DNA of 64,000 bases from Microbacterium salsuginis (GTDB lineage Bacteria > Actinomycetota > Actinomycetes > Actinomycetales > Microbacteriaceae). Within the stretch, counting starts at the first letter, position 1. Every line of letters starts with the position of its first letter. The DNA is taken from the NCBI RefSeq assembly GCF_012524205.1, contig NZ_JABACI010000001.1:248001-312000 (forward strand), in the 5' to 3' direction. Positions 35,224 to 45,074 of the stretch are shown here, piece by piece. The position numbers and the translations under genes are program-made. The notes under the pieces are model-generated. The model was not told the origin of the DNA. It saw nothing but the letters and a program-made list of their open reading frames with translations, and ran no database searches.

Positions 35224-37965
35224 ATGCGAGGAGGCCTCGAGCGCTGGAAGCGAGGTGTCGACTCCAGAGGGGTTCGACAGGCGATCGGCTACGCGCTCAT
35301 CGGCACCTGCGACGCCCACCTGCACCACTCCCCCGGCGTTGACGCGCTCGAAGCGTACAGTGCGGCATCCGATTCGACCGTCTCGCGATTCATCGTCGCG
35401 AGCGGCAGGATCGGCAAAGACGAGCTCACCGCCGGCGGCCTTCGCGTCTGGCTCACCGGACACGACCCGGTCACCGGCGAAGAGCGCGGCCTTCAGCGGC
35501 TGAGCCCCGACGCCGACCTTCTCCTCGACGGAACGATCAACCACCCGAAGTCGTACAGCATCGCCGCGCTGCTACATCCCGAACTCGCCGCCGAGTTCGA
35601 AGCGCTCCAGGACCGGCTGCGTGACCGCATCCTGCTCACGTGGCAGACGGAGCTCAACGCGCGGCGCGGGCATGGCGGGCTTATCCGCGAAGACGTCACC
35701 CGCATCGAGGTCGTCGAGCTGCAGCATCGGCGCTCGCGCGCGCTCGACCCGCACATCCACCGTCACCTCTGGCTGAACATCAAGGTGCTCGGTGTGGACG
35801 GCAAGTGGTCGAACCTCGACTCGCGCGTCGCCATGAAGATGCACACCGTGGTGAACGCCGAGGGCGAGCTCGCCGCCCGCACCGATCCTGCCTGGATCGC
35901 CGCGCTCGCCCAGCACGGATACACGCTCGACGACACGGGCGAGATCGCCGAACTCGCCGGCGCCGTCCGCCCCGTCTCACGTCGGTCGGCACAGATCGAA
36001 GCCAACCGTGCGCGCCTGATCGCGGAGTGGTCGGCAGCGCACGGAGGATCGGCGCCGAGCGTGGAGGTGCTGCATCAGATCGATCGGCGCGCGTGGGCGG
36101 TGTCACGTCCGAACAATCCTGCCGAGCTCGATGAGGCCTCGTGGGAGGCGCGCGTCCGCGACGAGATCGCAGCGATCGATCCGAGTCTCGCCACCCCTCG
36201 CGCACCCATTCCGGTTGCTCCAGTAGATCCGCATGCCGTCGACCTAGATCTGCTTGCGGCACAGGCGGTCGTCGACGCGGATGAACGGTCCACCTCATGT
36301 GGCGGGCGATTCAGCATCTTCGACCTCCGCGCGGGCGCAATTCGCGCGCTCTCGCGCACGGGCGTCGTTGCGGAGCGCGACCGGCTCGACGGCGTGATCG
36401 CCGAGATCACGGAGCGCGCCACGCGTTCCGTCTATCGGCTCGTTGCGGATGATCCGCCCGCGCACGTCAAGGCGTTCATGGCGACCGATACCGTGCGTGC
36501 CAAGGTGCGTCTCGCCGGCCTCTTGGACGTGCTCGCCCGGCCGGGGCGCTCGCTGCTCCCCCGCGAGTTGCACCGGCTCACGCCGAACCAAGATCTGTCG
36601 ATGTTGGATGCCTCGCAAGGCGTTGCGGCGTGCGCCATCGCCGGCACGGACGGGCTCGTGACTGTGACCGGCCCCGCCGGCGCGGGCAAGACGACGATGC
36701 TGCGCGCTGCGTTCGCGGCGCTCACGTCGCAGCGGCGACGGATGCTCGTTGTTGCCCCCACGCGGAAGGCGGCATCGGTGGCCTCTCGCGAGGTCGGGGC
36801 CGCGGCATCCAGTACTCATGCGCTGCTTTCGGATCATGGCTACCGATGGGGCACCGACGAGGCCGGTGCGAAGGTGTGGACCAGGCTGCGAGTGGGAGAG
36901 GTCGATCCCAGCACGGGCGCCGTGTACGGCGGACCAACGGAGTACGTGCTGCGCTCTCGCGATCGGATCGTCGTCGACGAAGCCGGCATGGTCGACGTGC
37001 AGACGGCGAACGTCCTCGTCGAGCTCGCGATCGAGCAGGGTGTCGGGCTGGCGTTCGTGGGCGACACGCATCAGGCGTTGCCAGTTGGACATGCTGGCGC
37101 GATGGGTTCTGCGATCCGGCACGCGAACGCTGCGGTCGAGCTCGACACGGTGCACCGGTTCCGTGATCCCGACTACGCGGCGCTCACGTTGCGGCTGCGG
37201 GATGCGGGCCATCGCGAGCGTGCGCTGGTGGTTGCGGGCGAGCTTGCCGAGCACGGTCACGTCGATCGGGTTGATCATCACGACGCGGCGCGTGAGCGGA
37301 TGATCGGCGCGTACTTCCAGTGGCACGCGCGCGGCAAGCGGGCGGTGTTGGTTTCCGGTACCAATGCTGAGGCGGATGCGATCAACGACGCCATCCAGCA
37401 GCGGCGGGTCGATCGGGGCGAGCTGGATCTTTGCGCGGTCGCGTTGGGGATGGGAGAGCAGCGGATCCTCGTCGGGGACACCGTCCAAACTCGTCGCAAC
37501 GACCGGCTCACGGGCGTCGAGAATCGCGCGCAGTGGATCGTGCGCGGCATCCGTGAATCGTTCGTCGATCTTGTGTCGGTGGGTGACAGCGGCGAGGTGG
37601 CGCGTGTGACGCCCGAGTACGCGCGCGAGCACCTGCAGCTCGCCTACGCCTCCACGGTGCACGGTGTGCAGGGCGACACCGCCGACGCGTCGGTGGTCGG
37701 GCCGGATGTGGATGCCGCGGGACTTTACGTGGGCCTCACCCGCGGGCGCGTGCACAACGTCGCGATCGTCGTCGCGCGGACGGATGCCGCGGCCCGCGAG
37801 TGCCTCGCCGAGTCGATGCAGCGCGGCGCTTCGGAGTTGACGATGCAGGACGCCGTGCGCGCGGCCCAGGCGGAGATGCGTCGCGCGGCGAGGAACCGGC
37901 AGGCGGCGATGGCTACGGGGCCGGTGGTCGGGGCTCCGGGTGCGGGGCGCGGGATCGGGATGTAG
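35224..37965 (+). CDS. MobF-family relaxase with helicase domain
   Basis: This 913-aa protein has a TrwC-type relaxase domain (about 1-300) with the metal-binding triad His177, His179, His181 in DPHIHRHLW, and a superfamily 1 helicase part with Walker A Lys489 (GPAGAGKTT) and Walker B around Asp585 (VVDEAGMVD), ending with a UvrD-like motif (YVGLTRGRVHN). It should nick oriT and unwind the transferred strand. No coupling protein or secretion genes are nearby. The start ATG has no evident ribosome site. Confidence 0.92.
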   Translation: MRGGLERWKRGVDSRGVRQAIGYALIGTCDAHLHHSPGVDALEAYSAASDSTVSRFIVASGRIGKDELTAGGLRVWLTGHDPVTGEERGLQRLSPDADLLLDGTINHPKSYSIAALLHPELAAEFEALQDRLRDRILLTWQTELNARRGHGGLIREDVTRIEVVELQHRRSRALDPHIHRHLWLNIKVLGVDGKWSNLDSRVAMKMHTVVNAEGELAARTDPAWIAALAQHGYTLDDTGEIAELAGAVRPVSRRSAQIEANRARLIAEWSAAHGGSAPSVEVLHQIDRRAWAVSRPNNPAELDEASWEARVRDEIAAIDPSLATPRAPIPVAPVDPHAVDLDLLAAQAVVDADERSTSCGGRFSIFDLRAGAIRALSRTGVVAERDRLDGVIAEITERATRSVYRLVADDPPAHVKAFMATDTVRAKVRLAGLLDVLARPGRSLLPRELHRLTPNQDLSMLDASQGVAACAIAGTDGLVTVTGPAGAGKTTMLRAAFAALTSQRRRMLVVAPTRKAASVASREVGAAASSTHALLSDHGYRWGTDEAGAKVWTRLRVGEVDPSTGAVYGGPTEYVLRSRDRIVVDEAGMVDVQTANVLVELAIEQGVGLAFVGDTHQALPVGHAGAMGSAIRHANAAVELDTVHRFRDPDYAALTLRLRDAGHRERALVVAGELAEHGHVDRVDHHDAARERMIGAYFQWHARGKRAVLVSGTNAEADAINDAIQQRRVDRGELDLCAVALGMGEQRILVGDTVQTRRNDRLTGVENRAQWIVRGIRESFVDLVSVGDSGEVARVTPEYAREHLQLAYASTVHGVQGDTADASVVGPDVDAAGLYVGLTRGRVHNVAIVVARTDAAARECLAESMQRGASELTMQDAVRAAQAEMRRAARNRQAAMATGPVVGAPGAGRGIGM

Positions 37966-38378
37966 AGGCGCTCGGTGGCAGAGCGCTCAACGACGAAAGA
38001 CTCGGGCGGGCTCTTCGGTCACAATCAGCGCGCGTTCGCCCTCGCCTACAAACTCTCTCGCTCGTTGGCCCGAGGGACCGTCTCACGGGCGGAGCCTCCG
38101 GCATTGGTGCGGTCGCGCGGCGTATGGCGGGATGCGGCCGTCCAACAGTCGCCTGTATCGACCAAAGGTCCAACGCCGCGACACCGCGTTCAGCCGGCAA
38201 TCGTGCCCAATCTGGGTGGTTAAGGGTCTCGTCTCCTCGACACACTCGGCTATTGAGCAGCTGCCGAGAGGGCGTCGTGATACCGATGTTCATGCGGGCT
38301 CCGCTCGCAGGGTCATAGAAATCGCACGTCATACGCGCACAAGAGCGCCGACGTCGCCCAAGCACCGCTGGAGTCAGG
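37966..38378. other. 413-bp gap without a recognisable gene
   Basis: Short open frames exist on both strands, but none has a ribosome site, compositional signal or recognisable sequence. A ribosome-binding GGAGTCAGG at the end belongs to the next gene. Confidence 0.5.
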
Positions 38379-40124
38379 TTGCGTATCACCAAGGTTGAAT
38401 TTCAGCGGTTCAAGCAATTCCGTGAGGCGAGCATTGCGTTTCGGGAGGGATTGACGATCGTGGCCGGGGGGAACAACTCTGGCAAGTCTTCGTTGCTACA
38501 GGGACTCGCAGTATGGGAGTTCTGCAAAGTAGCCACAGTTGCGCAACGCGGCTCGTCTCGGTTGCGCGAGGATCGCGAGAGCTCTCAGGGGTTTGGGCTG
38601 GGCGACGACGAGTTCTCGCCGATCAACATCCCCTCGCTCAAACATCTCTGGAGCGACCTACGCTCTCAGAAGGGTGAGGACGATCCCGATGGGTACACGC
38701 TTCAGATCACTCTCCACTGGCAGGATGACGCAGACGCCGACTGGCATCTGGGGTTTGGACTCGCGCTCGCTAACGATCGCCTTTTCATCAAGGTCGCCAA
38801 GTCGAATCTGACGGCGACTGCCGATATCCCCGTTCTCGCCTACCTGCCTCCGTTCGCGGGCATCAGCGCGCGGGAGGAGCGTGTACGAGGGGCAGTCCGG
38901 CGTCGACGCATCGGCGAAGGACTTGCGGGCGCTGTACTGCGGAATCTCCTCCTCGACATGCGCGATTCCAACCTCGCGACGCGCGAGCGACTGCGGGGAA
39001 TCAAGACGAAGATCTCCGATGCCGACCTGCGGTCGCTCAGGGCTACCGATACTTGGGAGCTCCTCCAACAGACGATGCGAGACGTGTTCGGCGCTGAGAT
39101 CGCCCTCCGCGACTTCGATGAGGAGTATCACACCTATATCCAGGCTTCCGTCGATCGAGGAACAGTGAGCGGATACAAGCTCACCCGGTTCCCCAAGTAC
39201 ACCCCTCGAGATCTCATGGTCGAGGGGAGCGGGTTTCTGCAGTGGCTCAGCGTCTACACGCTCGCGACCTCACCCGAGGTCGACGTACTCCTGTTCGATG
39301 AGCCGGACGCTCACCTCCATGCCACACTCCAGGCTCAGCTCGTGGATCGACTAGGGGGCCTGGCCAAGCACACAGGCAAGCAGGTCCTGCTCGCGACGCA
39401 CTCACCAGAAATCATCCGCGAAACGGCTCGAACGAAGATCCTGGAGGTACAAGGCGGTGGGAAGCACCGTTACCTCAAGACCGAAGACCAGAAGGTCGGG
39501 ATGATGCTCGGGATCGGCTCGCTATACGCCCCCCGGCTCGACGGGATTCGGAGCACCAAGCGCGTTTTCTTCTTTGAGGGCAGCTCGGATATTGCGGTAC
39601 TTCGCGAAGTAGCGCGGGTGCTTACGCTTGAGTGGCCAAACCATCTGCCTGAGTGGCAGACGACGCAGAGTCACAAGGAGAGGCGGATGATCTGGCGTGC
39701 GCTCCGCGCCGAGTTCGGCGAGGTGCGTGCGCTTAGCCTCAGGGACCGCGACGACGAACCACCTAACACCGTCGGAATCTCGCTCGAGGATAAAGCTGAT
39801 TCACATGGAGAAGCCGACTTCCTCTCGAGGAAGTGGCGCCGGCGCTACTTGGAGTCTTATCTGATCGTGCCTGCGGCGATCGCACGCGCGACTGGTCGCG
39901 CGGAGGTCGACGTGAAGTCAGTGCTGAAGGATGACTTCTCGCTGGTGATCAAGCGAGGGACATACGTCAAGACCTCCGTGGCTGCCCCTCTCGTTGATCT
40001 AAGAGGAAAGGAAGTGCTCCAGCAGTTCGGACTATCGGCTGTTGCCGTCGCCAAGCGAATCGAGCCAGATGAGGTTTGCGCCGACCTCGAGCTCATGACC
40101 CGAGAGGTGTGTGGGTTCGGCTGA
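38379..40124 (+). CDS. OLD-like AAA ATPase with TOPRIM-type nuclease region
   Basis: This 581-aa protein has an ABC/SMC-like ATPase: Walker A GNNSGKSS at 31-38, a signature-like EGSGFLQWL and Walker B LLFDEPDAHLH (Asp307, Glu308), then an H-loop LLATHSPEI. The C-terminal half has acidic TOPRIM-type residues: Glu400 in FFFEGSSDIAVL and DRDD at 456-459. This is the OLD nuclease layout. The start is TTG with GGAG seven bases upstream. No GajB-type helicase is adjacent, so it stands alone rather than forming Gabija. An anti-phage role is inferred. Confidence 0.82.
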   Translation: MRITKVEFQRFKQFREASIAFREGLTIVAGGNNSGKSSLLQGLAVWEFCKVATVAQRGSSRLREDRESSQGFGLGDDEFSPINIPSLKHLWSDLRSQKGEDDPDGYTLQITLHWQDDADADWHLGFGLALANDRLFIKVAKSNLTATADIPVLAYLPPFAGISAREERVRGAVRRRRIGEGLAGAVLRNLLLDMRDSNLATRERLRGIKTKISDADLRSLRATDTWELLQQTMRDVFGAEIALRDFDEEYHTYIQASVDRGTVSGYKLTRFPKYTPRDLMVEGSGFLQWLSVYTLATSPEVDVLLFDEPDAHLHATLQAQLVDRLGGLAKHTGKQVLLATHSPEIIRETARTKILEVQGGGKHRYLKTEDQKVGMMLGIGSLYAPRLDGIRSTKRVFFFEGSSDIAVLREVARVLTLEWPNHLPEWQTTQSHKERRMIWRALRAEFGEVRALSLRDRDDEPPNTVGISLEDKADSHGEADFLSRKWRRRYLESYLIVPAAIARATGRAEVDVKSVLKDDFSLVIKRGTYVKTSVAAPLVDLRGKEVLQQFGLSAVAVAKRIEPDEVCADLELMTREVCGFG

Positions 40125-40301
40125 CCGCACGCTGACGCCCGCTTCCGGCCGCGAGTACACCCGAAGGCTGACAGCCCAACCGTGCGCTCTCGACGAGTGC
40201 CTTCAAGGTTCAAGCCTCAGAGTGTGCACAGCCAACGAGAGTCCGGGATGTCGCCGCAATGACGCCGTATCCCGTTGCTCGAGAGAACTTCGAATGTCAC
40301 T

Positions 40302-41978
40302 TCAGGCGCCGTTGAGGGGAAGAAACACGGCCGCCTTGCTTTCACGCGAACCCGCGTGTGGGAGCGTAAAGAGGTGGACTCCGGTCGCCGGGGACAAGAG
40401 TTGGGCGCCGAGCAAGGAGACCATCACTCCGGCCGCGGCGGCGACGTCCGAGGCTGACCCATGGAACGTTGGGATGGAGCAACCGCGGGTGGGTATAAGG
40501 AAGCCGTGCGTGCCCGCGGACCACATGGAGTGATAGTCCTCGAGAGTCGGATCATCCAAGACGATGCGTCCCGCCATCACATCGAGTTCGGACATGGAAC
40601 TAGTGGATCTCGCAGGCTTCATGAGCACCATTCCCATGGATGCGGTGCGCGGGTCGACTGCTACCTGCGCTACCAGCGTGCTCTTAGAAACAGCGGCGAG
40701 AGCTTGGCTGTTCGCGAGATTGACGGTCGCATCGATAATGAGATCAATGTCCTTGAGCTCGAGCGACTCGCTGTCCGCGAGCATCTCGACGTCGAGATCG
40801 TCGCGGATGGCGCGGAGACGGGAAACCAGCGCAGATTGCTTGGTCGCGCCGACGTCTCCTTCGGCGTAGTTCTGCCGGACAAGGAGCCCGCCGGAGATCA
40901 CGGCTGGGTCTGACAGCACAATCCTCTTCACGCCTGCTCGCGCGATGAACTCGGCGATCCACGAGCCCAGGCCTCCGCAGCCGAGGAGGAGCACGGTGCG
41001 TCCGGCGAATGCGGCGGTAGGTCGGGCTGAGTCGCGACGCGTCGTCACGGAGGGCCGTTCGTCGGATACGCGCCACCATTCGATCTCCGGATCCCTTGGA
41101 TCAGCTCCCGAGCGAAGTGCGTCTGCAGCTGCCACGGGAAGCGCGCCGACGAGGATATGAGGGGCGCCTCCTGCAGGATGCGGTACTCGGAGGATGAAGG
41201 GCTGCGGCGAGTTTTCCGGGTTCCTCTTCGCGGCGGCGATGAACATGTCCCACAGTGAGTCTCGCTTCGCAGGCATGCCGGGCTGTGGCTGCCCAGCGCG
41301 ACTTAGAGTGGGGTCGTCTAGAACGGTGGAGAGCCCGAGAACGGTGGTGCCGGTTCCCAGGGGTAGCGGCGCGGGGGCGGTGACTACCGGCGCGCGGAGG
41401 CTGTCGGTGGAGTCGATGAGCTTGAGGTCGAATCGGTGGCTATTTCTGGGCGCGAGCGAAACCCGAGCGATTCCGTCGGCGAGTTCGTCGCGGATGACGA
41501 CTGTCGGGGCGGATTCCGTGGCGTGACTTGTTCCGCCGACGGCGTGGAACAGTGATGAGTGCGGGTCGAACTTTCCGGCCGCGGCCGATTCGAACCAACC
41601 CCAGAGGCGGTTGAGGAACCCCGTGGCACTGTCGTCCGGGTTCCACTCTCGATCCGGGTCGAGGTAGATGCATAGAACACAGCCGTTGAGCACGTGCGGG
41701 TATCCGACGAACCTCGGGTGGGTGACTTGGGCCGACGGGGGCTGCGCTCGCTCCCTCGGGATCGTGATCTCGACGACCTCGGTGTTGTCGAGCTCGAGCC
41801 CGCCTTCGCCGTGAACCAGGCCCGCGGTGTGGATCGCGAGTTGGATCGGCAGCTCGCCGGCATCGGAGAGCTTGCGCCGCTCACGGATGACGACAAGATC
41901 CGGATGTGCACGCGCGGCCGAGTCGAGGTCGGCGAGGAACTGGTCCTGCCACGGTGAACGGCGGGCGGGGGGACTCAA
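40302..41978 (-). CDS. cap2: CBASS Cap2, E2-E1 fusion conjugating enzyme
   Basis: This 558-aa protein has an N-terminal E2-like domain with Cys100 and Cys103 in NGCVLCIYLDP (one should be catalytic) followed by EWNPDD, and a C-terminal ThiF/E1 adenylation domain (LLLGCGGLGSWIAEFIARAG, VLSDPAVISGG, RQNYAEGDVGATK) with the E1 cysteine Cys500 in RGCSIPTFHGS. In type II CBASS, Cap2 attaches the C terminus of the CD-NTase to a target and thereby primes it. The TTG start overlaps the CD-NTase stop (TTGA), replacing a longer upstream frame. Confidence 0.9.
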   Translation of the reverse strand: MSPPARRSPWQDQFLADLDSAARAHPDLVVIRERRKLSDAGELPIQLAIHTAGLVHGEGGLELDNTEVVEITIPRERAQPPSAQVTHPRFVGYPHVLNGCVLCIYLDPDREWNPDDSATGFLNRLWGWFESAAAGKFDPHSSLFHAVGGTSHATESAPTVVIRDELADGIARVSLAPRNSHRFDLKLIDSTDSLRAPVVTAPAPLPLGTGTTVLGLSTVLDDPTLSRAGQPQPGMPAKRDSLWDMFIAAAKRNPENSPQPFILRVPHPAGGAPHILVGALPVAAADALRSGADPRDPEIEWWRVSDERPSVTTRRDSARPTAAFAGRTVLLLGCGGLGSWIAEFIARAGVKRIVLSDPAVISGGLLVRQNYAEGDVGATKQSALVSRLRAIRDDLDVEMLADSESLELKDIDLIIDATVNLANSQALAAVSKSTLVAQVAVDPRTASMGMVLMKPARSTSSMSELDVMAGRIVLDDPTLEDYHSMWSAGTHGFLIPTRGCSIPTFHGSASDVAAAAGVMVSLLGAQLLSPATGVHLFTLPHAGSRESKAAVFLPLNGA

Positions 41979-42958
41979 CCGGCGCGTCCCGAGAGGCTCG
42001 TCGACGCGGGAGCGGACTTTGGTTCGCCGAACGGCGTGCTCGACTCGGATGTCGTCGGCGCCTTGAATCCATTCCCGAACAGCGCCTGCCACTTCGAGAC
42101 GCTGTCGTCCTTATCGGTCGAGCGGTACGAGGCGTCCATGTCTGCGGCGTAGGTGTGGATCCGGTCGCGGAAGTTCGCGTAGGTCTCCTGCGTCCACCGG
42201 TGGTCGAAGCTGGCACCCGAGCCCGACGGGTCCATGATGACGGGCTTGGTGGGGTTCGCTTGAAGGTATCCGTCGAGATCGCTGACGATGTGCAGCAGCG
42301 CGGTCGGAACGTTCTTGTAGTAGCCCGAGTCGCCAAAAGTGCGGAACGCACTGACCTGCTCACCGAGCAGCGTGGTGAGGATGACTGATCGGGTGCCCTT
42401 GAAGGATCCCCGGTGGTCGCGCAGGAACTTCATGAGGCGGATGACCCGTCGGAGGTTGCCGCCTGCAATGGTGTCCTTCTCCTTCATCCACGCGGTGAAC
42501 CCCTCAGGGTCTGTCAGTTCCCAGTTGTTATCCTCGTAGTTCGCGACGTATTCGATGCCACCCCGCGTGATGGCGGGAACGATGTCGATGTGGCACGAGT
42601 TCGCGTAGACGACGCGCACGCACCGGTTCTTCCGGTTCACGGTCATCTTCCCGTAGACGGGGCTCCGCATCAGAGCCGACTTGACGTTGGTGAGGAAGTC
42701 CTGCGCAGACCATTCCGTGTCGTCTTCGAGGTAGAGCATGAAGTCGGCGTCGAACTCGTTGTCCCCGACCGGGTTGATGATGGTCCGGTGTGCCCACGAT
42801 CCCTGCTTGCTCATGCCGAGGACGCGCGGGCCGAGCTCGGTGTCGCCCTCAAGTGCGGAATAGATTTTGGCAACACGGTCGTCGAGCGTGTCGAGCCGGA
42901 ACTGACTCAGGTTGACCGTGTCTCGGAGCAATACTCCGAAATGATCCTCGAGCTGCAT
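41975..42958 (-). CDS. CD-NTase (cGAS/DncV-like nucleotidyltransferase), CBASS
   Basis: This 327-aa signalling enzyme makes cyclic oligonucleotides upon phage infection. The nucleotidyltransferase signature is complete: Gly53-Ser54-Trp55 in KQGSWAHRT, Asp70 and Asp72 in FDADFML, and Asp125 in HIDIVPA. The helical C-terminal half holds the substrate-contact residues. The tail ends SLSGRAG, and a terminal glycine suits conjugation by Cap2. The start ATG follows AAGGGG. The cyclic product cannot be deduced. Confidence 0.93.
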   Translation of the reverse strand: MQLEDHFGVLLRDTVNLSQFRLDTLDDRVAKIYSALEGDTELGPRVLGMSKQGSWAHRTIINPVGDNEFDADFMLYLEDDTEWSAQDFLTNVKSALMRSPVYGKMTVNRKNRCVRVVYANSCHIDIVPAITRGGIEYVANYEDNNWELTDPEGFTAWMKEKDTIAGGNLRRVIRLMKFLRDHRGSFKGTRSVILTTLLGEQVSAFRTFGDSGYYKNVPTALLHIVSDLDGYLQANPTKPVIMDPSGSGASFDHRWTQETYANFRDRIHTYAADMDASYRSTDKDDSVSKWQALFGNGFKAPTTSESSTPFGEPKSAPASTSLSGRAG

Positions 42959-43021
42959 GACGGGACCCCTTCGATTCGAACTTTCATCCCCAGCACCGCC
43001 GATGAATCACAACGGTGTAGT

Positions 43022-43035
43022 TCCTATGATATAGA
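43022..43035. promoter_or_regulatory. Possible promoter in the divergent CBASS intergenic region
   Basis: TATGAT at 43025-43030 lies about 34 bp upstream of cap5 in a local AT-rich patch. The surrounding CTATGATATAG is nearly palindromic and could serve as a -10 element in either direction. No good -35 is visible. Confidence 0.35.
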
Positions 43036-43063
43036 GGGCCTCAGACATTGAGATGGGGAACGC

Positions 43064-44215
43064 ATGACGCGTAGGAACACACTGGTCGCGAGGTCACGCA
43101 TCGGTGAGCCGGTGATCCGAGAGATCTGGGTTCGCGCGGCTGGCCGGTGTGTGCTGTGCTCCGCCTACCTTGTCGGAGGGGGCCGCACGTTCTTCCACCA
43201 CATCCCCCACGGACAGGTAGCTCACAACGTGGGCGCGACTCAAGGAAGGAAGTCGCCGCGCGGAAAGTCGACACTCACCCTCGACGAACGTGCCCTGCCG
43301 GAGAACTTGCTGCTCCTTTGCCACCAGTGCCATCGCATGGTCGACGACGTCGGGGCAGAAAAGATCTATACCGAGGAGTACCTCGCTCGACACAAGCGCG
43401 ATCACGAGGATCGCGTTCGCAAGGTCACCAACTTCGCCACGGTCACTCAAACCGCAGTCGTTCGCGTCACAGGCAGAATCCGCGGCACACTCTCACCGGC
43501 AACCGACCGACAGGTCGGCGCAGCACTCCACTACGAGGATCTACGGCCCGCGGGCGAGCACCCCCGCGACGCCGAGTACATCGTGTCCATCGACTCCGAC
43601 GACACCGACCCCTGGGTGTGGGAAGAGGGCATGAAGAAGATCGCGGCCAAGCTCGCCGGGCTTCGCGACTCCCCCTACCCCACCGTCGCCGTCTTCGCGA
43701 TGGCACCGATCCCGCTCCTGGTGTTCCTAGGGTCGCAGCTCGATGACAAGGCCGACATCCGAGTGTTCCCCCGATTCCGTGACGCGGAAGACCTCGCGTG
43801 GTGCTGGCGGAACGAACCGCTCACCCCGGCCACCTTCGAGGTCTCACCGGGCAGCAACGCCGATGCCCAGGCCCAGGACGTGATCGTGACGGTGAGCGTG
43901 TCGGCACCGGTCGATGTGAGCCGAGCACCGGCGGATCTACTGGACCTTCCCCGCGTCACGCTCACTGTCGAGAACATCGGTCCAGACTCCATCCAGACGA
44001 AAGCGGACCTCGCCGCGTTCGCCTCAGCGTGGCGCCGCGCCCTGGCCACTGTCGAATCCGACTATCCGAATTGCGAGCGTATTCACCTCCTCGCAGCGGT
44101 CCCCGTGGTCGCTGCCGTCGCCAGCGGCCAACACCACATGCGTGACGCCCAGCCACAGCTCGTCGTATATCAGCGGACCGCTGAACAGTACATGGAAGCG
44201 CTCAGAGTCGGCTGA
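43064..44215 (+). CDS. cap5: CBASS effector Cap5, HNH nuclease with SAVED domain
   Basis: This 383-aa protein has an N-terminal HNH domain with zinc cysteines Cys29/Cys32 (GRCVLCSA) and Cys86/Cys89-His90 (LCHQCHRMVDD), His45-His46 as the catalytic histidine region (FFHHIPHG), and Asn81. Residues from about 150 form the SAVED ligand-binding domain (PTVAVFAMAPIPLLVFLGSQLDDK, VSVSAPVDVSRAP, HLLAAVPVVAAVASGQ). Binding of the cyclic nucleotide should activate DNA cleavage. It is divergent from the CD-NTase, 105 bp away, unlike the usual same-strand operon. Confidence 0.9.
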   Translation: MTRRNTLVARSRIGEPVIREIWVRAAGRCVLCSAYLVGGGRTFFHHIPHGQVAHNVGATQGRKSPRGKSTLTLDERALPENLLLLCHQCHRMVDDVGAEKIYTEEYLARHKRDHEDRVRKVTNFATVTQTAVVRVTGRIRGTLSPATDRQVGAALHYEDLRPAGEHPRDAEYIVSIDSDDTDPWVWEEGMKKIAAKLAGLRDSPYPTVAVFAMAPIPLLVFLGSQLDDKADIRVFPRFRDAEDLAWCWRNEPLTPATFEVSPGSNADAQAQDVIVTVSVSAPVDVSRAPADLLDLPRVTLTVENIGPDSIQTKADLAAFASAWRRALATVESDYPNCERIHLLAAVPVVAAVASGQHHMRDAQPQLVVYQRTAEQYMEALRVG

Positions 44216-44499
44216 CCGCAAGCCGAACGCACAGCGCCGCCGCTTTCCGGCAATTTCTGGGATCGTCCTACCCGTTCTACAGCTCCAGGGGGCGCTTCAC
44301 GTGCAAGCGGCGCTCAGAGCTCGCGTGGAACCACTGCACCCTCATCGACCAGCAACAAGAGAACGAAGAGGGGTCCCGAATCGGCGTTGCTCGCAGGCGG
44401 ATCGGGTCGCGACGCGGTGACGAGATCAGGCAGGATGTCTCCAGGCCGCAACGGAAGGACGCTCGTGGAGAGCCTTAGCGTGTTCGTGGGGCGGCGGCG

Positions 44500-44952
44500 G
44501 TGCTCCTGGGCGCACTCATCGCCGGCGGATTCAGTCTCCTCATCCCACACCTTCAAACCAGGAGAGACCACCAGCGATGGCTTCGCGAATCACGTCTCGA
44601 CGCGTACGGGGAATACCTTGCCTCGATCGACCTCTGGATGCAGGCGTCGACCACTAGATGGCTGGAACACCAGCATGGCGAACCGGTGATGGATAGGGGC
44701 GCCTATGCGCTTCGGCTCAGCGAACTAGAAGACGCAGTCGCGCGTTCGCAATCGCGGGTGTACCTCGTCGGTCCCGATCCGGTGAGAATCGTGGCATCGG
44801 AGTACCACCACGTTGTATTGGATCGCATCGAGGCGACAGAGGCAGCTGCGTCGCTCGACGCGGCTGCCCAAGTCGATCTCGGGCCGTTACGCGAGGCCCG
44901 AGGACTACTCCTCGGGGTAATGAATCGCGTGCTCGGAATCTCTCCAGTCTGA
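44500..44952 (+). CDS. Small hypothetical protein with N-terminal membrane helix
   Basis: This 150-aa protein starts with a hydrophobic stretch LLGALIAGGFSLLIP followed by basic TRRDHQRWLRESRLDAYGEYLASI, a pattern common in actinobacterial membrane-anchored helical proteins. The frame opens only 24 bp upstream of the GTG, so the start is nearly fixed, but no ribosome site is visible. The function is unknown. Confidence 0.5.
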   Translation: MLLGALIAGGFSLLIPHLQTRRDHQRWLRESRLDAYGEYLASIDLWMQASTTRWLEHQHGEPVMDRGAYALRLSELEDAVARSQSRVYLVGPDPVRIVASEYHHVVLDRIEATEAAASLDAAAQVDLGPLREARGLLLGVMNRVLGISPV

Positions 44953-45074
44953 CGCGAATGTCGAAGGGGATTTGCGCCGCACGCCCACGCCCATCCCACG
45001 TTCAATGTCTGGATAGGGATCCCCTGACCGCGATTAGCCCCCGTGCGGGCATCCAGATCACTACGCTTTGGCCC

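Noticed and set aside
38379..40124. Gabija system
   Set aside because: A GajA-like ATPase/TOPRIM is present, but there is no GajB helicase next to it; the following gene is CBASS cap2.
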